Part shown: positions 1 through 5,839 of the stretch, in pieces
How the letters are laid out: the number at the start of each line of letters is the position of its first letter
Numbering within the stretch: the stretch's first letter is position 1
Origin: Sphingobacteriia bacterium
GTDB taxonomy: Bacteria; Bacteroidota; Bacteroidia; UBA7662
DNA: 6,150 nucleotides
Direction: 5' to 3'
NCBI GenBank assembly: GCA_009926245.1
Contig: RFPG01000083.1
Location: forward strand, 1 to 6,150
Made by a program: the position numbers and the translations under genes
The notes under the pieces: generated by a model
What the model was told of the DNA's origin: nothing
The model's database searches: none
What the model saw: the letters and a program-made list of their open reading frames with translations, nothing else

Positions 1-422
1 CGGCCGGTTGCGAAGATATCCTGATCCCCGAAACCAAAACCGACCTCAGCGAATTGGTCGAAGTCCTCAAAAAAGGCCGGGCCAACCACAAAAGCTCGGG
101 CCTCATTATTGTTGCCGAAGGCGAAGAGGAGGGCGGTGCCTACGAGATTGCCCGCAAAGTCGCCGAACAATTTGACGGTTACGAAATGAAGGTGACCATC
201 TTGGGCCATATCCAGCGCGGTGGCAGTCCCTCGTACTTTGATCGGGTTCTGGCCAGCCGCTTGGGCGTCGCCGCCATCGAAGGCCTGCGCCAAGGCCAAA
301 GCCGTGTCATGGCTGGCATCATCAACAACAAAGTTGTTTATACGCCCATCCACGAAGCCGTCAAGAATTCCACCCAAATGGACCTGGATCTTTACCGTAT
401 CTCCAAAATCTTGGCGATTTAA
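1..422 (+). CDS. pfkA: ATP-dependent 6-phosphofructokinase, C-terminal part (5' end outside window)
   Basis: This enzyme phosphorylates fructose 6-phosphate to fructose 1,6-bisphosphate with ATP, the committed step of glycolysis, in the cytoplasm, normally as a homotetramer. The reading frame is open from base 3 and gives 139 residues up to a TAA stop. The start of the visible part (AGCEDILIPE) matches the family segment before the last third of the protein. IIVAEG carries the substrate-binding Glu (E222 in E. coli numbering). LGHIQRGGSP holds the His and Arg that contact fructose 6-phosphate (H249, R252), followed by FDRVLASRLG. The C-terminus (YRISKILAI) resembles the end of the Geobacillus enzyme. 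The ATP-binding N-terminal half lies upstream of the window. One oddity is a Lys (bases 189-191) six residues before the His, where the E. coli and Geobacillus enzymes have R243, a phosphate contact from the neighbouring subunit. A sugar kinase follows 67 bases downstream on the same strand. Family assignment is very secure. Confidence 0.96.
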   Translation, partial: AGCEDILIPETKTDLSELVEVLKKGRANHKSSGLIIVAEGEEEGGAYEIARKVAEQFDGYEMKVTILGHIQRGGSPSYFDRVLASRLGVAAIEGLRQGQSRVMAGIINNKVVYTPIHEAVKNSTQMDLDLYRISKILAI

Positions 423-489
423 ACTTAAAGCGAATTCATCAAGCCCTCTACCTCTCTTCTCGATTTGTCCCTAGACCTGAATTAATCCC

Positions 490-1326
490 ATGTTATTAGT
501 CGCCGACAGCGGTTCCACCAAGGCCGACTGGAAATTTCGTAACAACGAAGAACCCATCGTATCCACCCGGGGTTTTAACCCCTTTTTTCACAACCGGGAA
601 TTTGTCCTTTCTGAGCTGGAGGCCTCCCCTCTCAAAGCCTTGGTAGGCCAAGTCGACGAGGTCCGATTTTTTGGGGCCGGATGCTCCAGCGCTGAACGTA
701 ACTTAATCATTCAGAAGCCTTTGGAAGAGTTTTTTCGGGGAGCCAAGGTGACCGTGGACCACGATATCCTTGGGGCCGGTATCGCCTGCGTTGGAGACGG
801 CGAAGGCATCGCTTGTATTATCGGAACCGGCTCAAATTCGTGTTATTGCAAAGACCATGAATGGTCGCAAGTGGTGCCGGCACTCGGCCATTTATTGGGC
901 GATGAGGCAAGCGGCTCTTATTTGGGCCGACGCATGCTGGCGGATTATTTGTACAAATTGTTACCAGAGCCCATTGCAACCGAACTCCAAAAGGAACACG
1001 GCCTCACCAAAGAGGGCATTTTTGAGAGCGCCTACCACAAGCCGGATGTGAATGTTTACTTCGCCTCCTTTGCGCGCATTCTATCCAAGTACCTGGACGA
1101 ACCCTATGTCCGGCAGGTCGTCACCGAAGGCTTTCATCGCTTTTTGGATATTCATGTGATGCGCTACCCACGCGTTCACGATCTAACCGTACACTTTGTG
1201 GGGTCCATTGCCTACCACTTTGAGCCTCTGCTGGACGAAGTTTTGGCTACCAAGGGACTGCGCAAAGGCGGGGTTCACAAAAAACCTATTCATCCCCTCT
1301 ACGCCTATTACGCCAGCAAGCGCTAA
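490..1326 (+). CDS. BadF/BadG/BcrA/BcrD-family ATPase, probable N-acetylglucosamine/sugar kinase
   Basis: A 278-residue cytoplasmic protein of the ASKHA (actin-hexokinase-Hsp70) fold. The phosphate-1 loop is LLVADSGSTKADW at residues 2-14 with Asp6. VDHDILGAG (89-97) matches the region around the catalytic Asp of these kinases. The phosphate-2 loop IIGTGSNS is at 110-117, GHLLGDEASG at 133-142, and the adenosine-side motif FVGSIA at 236-241. Length and C-terminal pattern fit the short Bacteroidota branch, usually annotated as N-acetylglucosamine kinase. No 4Fe-4S cysteine signature of the benzoyl-CoA reductase activator type is visible, which favours a sugar kinase. The sugar specificity is not proven by sequence. 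The ATG at 490 is chosen because the phosphate-1 loop begins at residue 2. No Shine-Dalgarno is seen. It lies 67 bp after pfkA in the same direction, so joint transcription is possible and would couple sugar phosphorylation to glycolysis. Its stop overlaps the 3' end of the convergent thioredoxin-like gene by 4 bp. Confidence 0.88.
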   Translation: MLLVADSGSTKADWKFRNNEEPIVSTRGFNPFFHNREFVLSELEASPLKALVGQVDEVRFFGAGCSSAERNLIIQKPLEEFFRGAKVTVDHDILGAGIACVGDGEGIACIIGTGSNSCYCKDHEWSQVVPALGHLLGDEASGSYLGRRMLADYLYKLLPEPIATELQKEHGLTKEGIFESAYHKPDVNVYFASFARILSKYLDEPYVRQVVTEGFHRFLDIHVMRYPRVHDLTVHFVGSIAYHFEPLLDEVLATKGLRKGGVHKKPIHPLYAYYASKR

Positions 1327-1859
1327 GGCTTGGTATTCGCCAAATTGCGAATCTTTTCGTCCATCACAAACTCATCCCCCTCCACGTACGAATTGTGGCG
1401 GTAAACCACTTTGCCCTGACCATCGTACAAAAGAGTGTAGGGAATGGTCTGGAAGTTTAGAATTCGCTTCATGTCTTCGTTGGGGTCCAACAAAATGCGG
1501 TAAGGCCAGCGGACGCCTTTGATATACGATTTGACCTTGGCAGAATTGCGCGCATCATCAATGCTCACGGCCACCAACTGCAGGCCGTAATCCGTGGCCC
1601 AATCCTCGTAGAGGTCCAGGTAATTGTTAAGTTCCTTCTTGCAGGGGGTGCACCAGGTGGCCCAAAACGTCAAAAGAACCGGGCGGCCGTTTCCCACCAG
1701 TTCACTCAACTTGAGGGCCTTGCCGTCCACATCCCGCAGGACCACCGCGGACAAGCGCTCGTCGGCTCCCGATGAGGCAGGGGCCTGGGCCTGGGTCGTC
1801 CATATCGACCCCAAACAGAGGGCTAAGCCAAGAAGCCCTTTCAAAACCTGTGCGTTCAT
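1323..1859 (-). CDS. TlpA-like secreted thioredoxin-family protein
   Basis: A 178-residue exported thiol-disulfide protein. The N-terminus has a Lys followed by a hydrophobic stretch (about residues 8-20) and a likely signal-peptidase I site after TTQAQA (about residue 26), so the mature protein would be periplasmic. The thioredoxin fold of the AhpC/TSA-redoxin type begins with LRDVDGKALKLSEL (41-54). It contains the active site FWATWCTPCKKEL (65-77), with Cys70 and Cys73, then VAVSIDD (97-102). TIPYT (138-142) supplies the cis-Pro (Pro140), followed by LLYDGQGKVVYRH. TlpA/ResA relatives usually reduce disulfides in envelope proteins, for example during cytochrome c maturation; no cytochrome gene is nearby. 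It is divergent from the outer-membrane barrel gene across 54 bp and convergent with the sugar kinase. The ATG (1857-1859) directly precedes the signal peptide. Family is sure; the substrate is unknown, and the barrel or Omp28-like neighbours are candidates by inference only. Confidence 0.9.
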   Translation of the reverse strand: MNAQVLKGLLGLALCLGSIWTTQAQAPASSGADERLSAVVLRDVDGKALKLSELVGNGRPVLLTFWATWCTPCKKELNNYLDLYEDWATDYGLQLVAVSIDDARNSAKVKSYIKGVRWPYRILLDPNEDMKRILNFQTIPYTLLYDGQGKVVYRHNSYVEGDEFVMDEKIRNLANTKP

Positions 1860-1913
1860 GCACTAAAGATATGCCCACGGTTTGGGCTTATTTTGTGGCC
1901 TTGTTCCAAAAAA
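1860..1913. promoter_or_regulatory. Divergent intergenic region between the TlpA-like gene and the outer-membrane barrel gene
   Basis: These 54 bases separate two divergently oriented starts, so signals for one or both genes must lie here or inside the facing gene's 5' end. No full Bacteroidota promoter (TTTG at -33, TAnnTTTG at -7) is present on either strand. The nearest matches are TATTTTG on the + strand (1889-1895, one base short) and TATCTTTA on the - strand (1864-1871), neither with a well-placed -33 box. Six A residues (1908-1913) directly precede the barrel gene's ATG in place of a Shine-Dalgarno. An A-rich stretch before the start is a known translation feature in Bacteroidota. The regulatory role is inferred from gene orientation only. 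Confidence 0.35.
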
Positions 1914-3518
1914 ATGTATTCTCGGCTTCCCATCCTTCTTTTTTTGGCCTTGGGCCTGACCTGGTCTGGTACAGGCCTGCATGCCCAATCCAAGGGCGGG
2001 CAGTTCAGCGGGGACCTGGAATGGTTCCAGAATGTCTTCTTTTTGGATTCCTCGGTGCTTTCCGACCCCATTCCGCCCCAGTATTACCAGCAACTCAGCT
2101 CAACCGATGCCTGGATGAACCTCAATTACCGCCAAGGGGACCTGGAAGCGGGTCTGCGGTTTGACTTGTTCCTCAACTCCGGGCTGCGGAATCCTTACGT
2201 GGTTCGCAACCAACAGGGCATTGGATTTTGGTATGTAAGCCACAAAGTCAACCGTCTCAAGGTTCGCTTGGGACATTTGTACGATCAATTTGGCAACGGA
2301 ATCACCTTTCGGGCCTACGAAGGCCGGGGCCAAAACCTGGACTATGCCTTGTTTGGTTTATCGGGTCAGTACCAAATCAACGACCATTGGCAAATCAAAG
2401 GCTTCACGGGCAAGCAAAAGGTCCTTTTTGATACCTATGCCCCGGTTATCAAAGGCCTCTGCTTGCAGGGCAACCTTCGTTCCGAGCGCCTGGGATTAAG
2501 CTGGGCCCCGGGTTGGTCCTTTGTCAACCGCACCCTCGATGGGCAATCCATGCAGAGTGTGGTCGGCAGCATCGAGAGCCTGGAGCCCTCCAAACGCTTT
2601 GTGCCCAAATACAATACCTATGTCGGATCCTTTTTCCAGAACCTGCAATGGGGGCCCTGGAGCCTGAACACCGAATGGGCCCTCAAGAGCCAAGAGGCGG
2701 TGTTGGATCGCAATGGTGTCCTCGAGAACAGCCCTGGTTCGGTGCTTTATACGGATTTGGGGTATTCCAAAGACGGTTTTGGCATCAATGTGCAGTACAA
2801 ACGGACCGACCACTTTGACTTTCGGGTTTCGCCCCTCGAAATTCTCAACGAAGGGCTCATTAATTACATCCCACCCGGGGCCCGTATGAATACCTACCGG
2901 CTGACATCGCGTTACGCGGCGGCAACCCAGCTGGTCGGGGAGAACGCCGTCCAAATCGAAGCGGTGTACAGCCCTGCTCGTAACACCCAATTGCAGTTCA
3001 ACCTCAGCCATGTGAACGGACCCGATCGCAGCCTCTATTACCGGGAGTACTACGCCGAAGCCAAACACAAATTCAACAAACAAATCACCCTGAGCGGAGG
3101 TCTCCAACATTTGGTGTACAACCAAGAACTCTACGAGTTCAAGCCTGGAGCTCCCCTGGTCCGGGCCTGGACGCCTTTTGCTGAACTTACCTACAAAATC
3201 AACCGCCAAAAGTCCCTTCGCATCGAGGCCTCCCAAATGACCACCGAACAAGACCTGGGAGACTGGCTCTGGGGATTGATCGAGTATAACATTGCTCCCC
3301 GTTATTCGTTCAGCATCATGGACATGTGGAATTACGGAAACCACAAACCCGACAAGCGCAACCATTATTACACCGCTTTTGCGGCGCTCAATTGGCCCGG
3401 CCTTCGATTTACGGGTGGCTATGTTCGTCAAGTCCAGGGTGTTATATGCACCGGTGGGGTCTGCCGCGTGGAGCCCGCTTTTAACGGATTGCGCTTCAGC
3501 ATGAGTGCTAATTTTTGA
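1914..3518 (+). CDS. DUF6029-like outer-membrane beta-barrel protein
   Basis: A 534-residue protein of unknown function. A signal peptide is clear: MYSRLP, a hydrophobic core (about residues 7-20) and a cleavage site after LHA (about residue 24). The rest alternates polar and aromatic/aliphatic residues and ends in SANF with a terminal Phe, as expected of an outer-membrane beta-barrel. Segments recalled as typical of DUF6029 are WMNLNYRQGDLEAGLRFD, RLKVRLGHLYDQFGNGITFR (near 110-130), a WNYGN segment before the last strands, and a C-terminal ICTGGVCR. The mature chain has only three Cys: Cys183, Cys512 and Cys517, the last two in CTGGVC. An in-frame TTG at 1893 would extend it by seven residues, but the ATG at 1914 sits exactly at the signal peptide and follows an A-rich stretch. 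It is the first gene of a close + strand set, 9 bp before the Omp28-like lipoprotein. The barrel and export calls are firm, the family call is from memory, and the role is unknown. Confidence 0.8.
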   Translation: MYSRLPILLFLALGLTWSGTGLHAQSKGGQFSGDLEWFQNVFFLDSSVLSDPIPPQYYQQLSSTDAWMNLNYRQGDLEAGLRFDLFLNSGLRNPYVVRNQQGIGFWYVSHKVNRLKVRLGHLYDQFGNGITFRAYEGRGQNLDYALFGLSGQYQINDHWQIKGFTGKQKVLFDTYAPVIKGLCLQGNLRSERLGLSWAPGWSFVNRTLDGQSMQSVVGSIESLEPSKRFVPKYNTYVGSFFQNLQWGPWSLNTEWALKSQEAVLDRNGVLENSPGSVLYTDLGYSKDGFGINVQYKRTDHFDFRVSPLEILNEGLINYIPPGARMNTYRLTSRYAAATQLVGENAVQIEAVYSPARNTQLQFNLSHVNGPDRSLYYREYYAEAKHKFNKQITLSGGLQHLVYNQELYEFKPGAPLVRAWTPFAELTYKINRQKSLRIEASQMTTEQDLGDWLWGLIEYNIAPRYSFSIMDMWNYGNHKPDKRNHYYTAFAALNWPGLRFTGGYVRQVQGVICTGGVCRVEPAFNGLRFSMSANF

Positions 3519-3527
3519 TCGAACCTC

Positions 3528-4412
3528 ATGAAACGTCCTTCCATCCTCCTAGGTTTGCTTTTGATGTTGGCGGTATCCTGCCGTGAAATTGGTCCAACCG
3601 TGGACCTGGGGCTCAACATCCTGCGGGTTGATACCGTTTATACCGAAAGTCCGCCGGCCAAACAACCCATCACCGCCTTGATCGAAGAATTCACCGGGGT
3701 TCGCTGCGTGAATTGCCCGCGGGCGCATCGGCTGATCGAAACCCTCCAGGGCCAATACCCCGGCCGTGTTTTGGCCGCCGGAATCCATACCGGTTTTTAT
3801 GCCACACCCTACCCCAACCGTTTGGACCTTCGAATTTCCGAGGGACCCGCGCTGGAGCTTTTGCTGGGCGGGACCCTGGGCTATCCTGCTGGTGCGGTCA
3901 ACCGCACCCGCTTTGCAGGCGAAAACCTTCTGCTCCTTTCCGACCAAAAATGGTCCAGCCATGTCGCTGATTTGATGGACGACAGCGCATCGGTTCGCCT
4001 AGAAATGCTGTCCTCCGGGTATTCCGCCGCCACCAACCGCACCGAAGGCCGCTTGCGTTTGCGCTTTGCCGCCCCGGTCAATTCGGGCCCCACGTGGACC
4101 CCCCTTTACCTCACCCTGTATCTTCTCCAAAACAACCTCTTGGACTGGCAATTGGACGGCGGGGGCATCGACTCCCAATATGTTCATCGCCATGTGGTTC
4201 GACGCTTGATAACACCCGTCAACGGAATGGTCCTGAACGCTCCGGATTATAGGGCCGGACGGGTGATCGAAATTGAATTCAAACACAATCTGGGAAACAT
4301 GCAACCGCTCCCGGTTTGGAACGATTGCAAATGGTTGGCCGTGGTTCATCAAAATCGTAACAATGACTTAACGATGGTTCAGGCGGCGCAGTTTCCTTTT
4401 GTTACTAACTAA
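3528..4412 (+). CDS. Omp28-like thioredoxin-fold lipoprotein (CVNC)
   Basis: A 294-residue envelope protein. The N-terminus MKRPSILLGLLLMLAVSC is a lipoprotein signal peptide with Cys18 as the lipidation site; the lipobox is relaxed (AVSC), as often in Bacteroidota. CREI after it is not a strong surface-export signal. The thioredoxin-like domain starts at LIEEFTGVRCVNCPRAH (51-67) with the CxxC pair Cys60/Cys63. It continues through VLAAGIHTGFYATP (81-94) and a possible cis-Pro in GYPAGAVNR (118-126). This order matches the Omp28-related family first named in Porphyromonas gingivalis. The C-terminal half (about 150-294) is a beta-rich domain with LYLTLYLLQNN and one more cysteine at 267 (NDCKW). 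It starts 9 bp after the barrel gene and ends 20 bp before the FAD enzyme, so a shared transcript is likely. Function is not established; thiol-disulfide exchange, perhaps on the neighbouring barrel, is inferred. No Shine-Dalgarno is visible. Confidence 0.87.
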   Translation: MKRPSILLGLLLMLAVSCREIGPTVDLGLNILRVDTVYTESPPAKQPITALIEEFTGVRCVNCPRAHRLIETLQGQYPGRVLAAGIHTGFYATPYPNRLDLRISEGPALELLLGGTLGYPAGAVNRTRFAGENLLLLSDQKWSSHVADLMDDSASVRLEMLSSGYSAATNRTEGRLRLRFAAPVNSGPTWTPLYLTLYLLQNNLLDWQLDGGGIDSQYVHRHVVRRLITPVNGMVLNAPDYRAGRVIEIEFKHNLGNMQPLPVWNDCKWLAVVHQNRNNDLTMVQAAQFPFVTN

Positions 4413-4432
4413 GACCTCCAAGACCCTTCTTG

Positions 4433-5755
4433 ATGAAATCGCTTCCCGAACGCACCGATGTACTGGTCGTCGGTGCCGGGCCGGCCGGTGCCACCACCTC
4501 TTTGTTTTTGGAACAAAAGGGGATCGATCACCTGGTCATTGACCAAAGCGAATTTCCCCGGGACAAAATCTGCGGCGATGCCCTCAGTGGCAAAGTCATT
4601 GATGTGCTGGCCCGTCTGGACCCCCGCCTTGTCAACGAGATGGAAGCCCTAACAGGCGAATTTCTATCGTGTTACGGGATCACCTTCGTAGCTCCCAACG
4701 GAACCGATCTCTCCATTCCTTTTCGAACCAAAGTGGCGGATCGACTGACGGCGGCTGGTTTTATCAGTCCCCGTTTGGATTTTGATGCTTTTTTGGTTTC
4801 CAAAATTCATCCCGAACGGCTTCGAACCTCCTGCAAATTAATCTCGTTGTCAAAGCCCGGGGCTATCGCATCCGCCCCAGGTACAGGGTCCATAGCATCC
4901 GCCCCAGGTGCAGGGCCTGCCTCAACAACCGCAGGCGAGCACCAGGTCACGGTGGAATACCAGGGGGAGCAACGAACAATCCGCGCTCGTTATGTAGTTG
5001 GCTGCGAAGGGGAGCGCTCCCTGGTCGCCAAGGAATGGGCGGGTTACGTCAAAGACAAAAACCATTATTGCGCTGCCTTGCGGGCCTATTACACGGGCGT
5101 TACCGGTTGCCACGCCGATAACTACATCGAATTGCATTTTCTCAAGGATATTTTGCCGGGCTATCTCTGGATATTCCCCATGAGCAACGGGCGCTTCAAC
5201 GTGGGAATCGGGATGGCATCGCATCGCATCGCGCAACGCAAGGTCAACCTCAAAGCCGCCTTCGAAAAGGCCATCCGCGAAATCCCGGCCCTGCGGGAGC
5301 GATTTGCGCAGGCCCAACCCCTCACGCCCTTGCAGGGTTGGGGGCTTCCATTGGGGAGCAAGCGTTTTCCATTGTCCGGCGAAGGCTTCCTCTTGGTGGG
5401 TGATTCCGGCTCCCTCATCGACCCATTTACCGGCGAAGGCATCGGCAACGCCATGAAAGCGGGGTACCATGCCGCGGAACACCTGGCCCTCAGCCTTCAA
5501 AACGGTCGCCGAGACGCCGCCTGGATGCGTTCCTACGATCAAAGGGTCTACCGAGACCTGGGCGGTGAGCTTCAAATCGGCAAAACCCTCCAGAAACTCA
5601 CCAATTACCCCCGACTCTTTGACTTTGTGGTGGGCAAGGCGGCCCGAAACCGCGAATTACGGAACCTGATTTCCTCTATGTTCGATGATATCAGCCTGCG
5701 CAACCGCCTTCGCAATCCTTTCTTTTACCTGCGTTTGCTTTTAAGCCGGGATTAA
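4433..5755 (+). CDS. Geranylgeranyl-reductase-family FAD-dependent oxidoreductase
   Basis: A 440-residue flavoprotein of the PHBH fold, without signal peptide and so cytoplasmic. The N-terminal dinucleotide-binding loop is VVGAGPAGA (12-20) with Asp37 ending the second strand. FPRDKICGDALSGK (41-54) is the family's conserved segment with Cys47. PGYLWIFPMSNGRFNVGIG (242-260) fits the YxWxFP...NVG signature of geranylgeranyl reductases. LLVGDSGSLIDPFTGEGI (320-337) is the second FAD-binding motif. The usual GADG before the FAD is GCEG here (190-193). Residues 144-161 are two copies of a nine-residue Ala/Ser/Pro/Gly repeat in what is probably a surface loop. Family members reduce isoprenoid double bonds or related lipids; the substrate here cannot be told. 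A TTG at 4430 is in frame, but the ATG at 4433 is preferred. It is 20 bp after the Omp28-like gene, probably co-transcribed. The C-terminus (RNRLRNPFFYLRLLLSRD) is basic and hydrophobic and may touch the membrane. Confidence 0.88.
   Translation: MKSLPERTDVLVVGAGPAGATTSLFLEQKGIDHLVIDQSEFPRDKICGDALSGKVIDVLARLDPRLVNEMEALTGEFLSCYGITFVAPNGTDLSIPFRTKVADRLTAAGFISPRLDFDAFLVSKIHPERLRTSCKLISLSKPGAIASAPGTGSIASAPGAGPASTTAGEHQVTVEYQGEQRTIRARYVVGCEGERSLVAKEWAGYVKDKNHYCAALRAYYTGVTGCHADNYIELHFLKDILPGYLWIFPMSNGRFNVGIGMASHRIAQRKVNLKAAFEKAIREIPALRERFAQAQPLTPLQGWGLPLGSKRFPLSGEGFLLVGDSGSLIDPFTGEGIGNAMKAGYHAAEHLALSLQNGRRDAAWMRSYDQRVYRDLGGELQIGKTLQKLTNYPRLFDFVVGKAARNRELRNLISSMFDDISLRNRLRNPFFYLRLLLSRD
4862..4915 (+). 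repeat. Two-copy 27-bp in-frame tandem repeat inside the FAD oxidoreductase gene
   Basis: Copy 1 spans 4862-4888 and copy 2 spans 4889-4915. They match at 23 of 27 positions, with an identical 14-base core plus a shared CAGGG end. The period is a multiple of three, so each copy encodes nine residues: AIASAPGTG and SIASAPGAG (residues 144-161). The composition (Ala, Ser, Pro, Gly, Thr) continues into PASTTAG and looks like a flexible linker between strands of the substrate domain. Duplication by slippage is the simplest origin. No other copy was seen in the window. Confidence 0.9.
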
Positions 5756-5766
5756 AAAGTCGATGG

Positions 5767-5800
5767 ATTGTGGAAAAAATTCGTGCAGCCTTTAACTTTA
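5767..5800 (+). promoter_or_regulatory. Candidate Bacteroidota-type promoter before the second thioredoxin-like lipoprotein
   Basis: ATTG at 5767-5770 resembles the -33 box (TTTG/TTG), and TAACTTTA at 5793-5800 matches the -7 box TAnnTTTG except for its last base. The 22-bp spacing is within the range reported for Bacteroides and Flavobacterium promoters. Transcription would begin a few bases downstream, leaving a short leader before the ATG at 5840. It lies in the 84-bp gap after the FAD oxidoreductase, the largest gap in the window, which supports a separate transcription start here. Two imperfect boxes can occur by chance, so this is tentative. Confidence 0.4.
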
Positions 5801-5839
5801 GCCTTTCACTCGTTAATCACCTCTTTAATCCACTAGACC

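Noticed and set aside
460..467. TCGATTTG resembling a -7 box before the sugar kinase
   Set aside because: One mismatch in the key TA, and no TTG or TTTG at 17-23 bp upstream.
1801..1859. Cys15 in the signal peptide of the TlpA-like protein considered as a lipobox
   Set aside because: The preceding residue is Leu, not Gly/Ala/Ser, and a good signal-peptidase I site follows at TTQAQA.
1893..1913. Upstream TTG start for the barrel gene
   Set aside because: It would add seven residues (including Trp and Cys) before a complete signal peptide that begins at the ATG at 1914.
2496..3431. Open frame of 311 codons on the - strand inside the barrel gene
   Set aside because: Its product has no recognisable motif or signal, and it lies wholly inside a gene with a clear signal peptide, barrel pattern and family match. 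It is explained by the codon bias of the + strand gene.
4430..4432. TTG start one codon before the ATG of the FAD oxidoreductase
   Set aside because: The adjacent ATG is the better start and gives the usual short lead to the GxGxxG loop.
4922..5575. Open frame of 217 codons on the - strand inside the FAD oxidoreductase gene
   Set aside because: Fully antisense to conserved FAD and substrate motifs, with no recognisable protein features of its own.
5738..5759. Short inverted repeat (TTTTAA / TTAAAA) around the stop of the FAD oxidoreductase, considered as terminator
   Set aside because: The stem is six A/T pairs with no GC core and no following T-run, so it is too weak to call a terminator.
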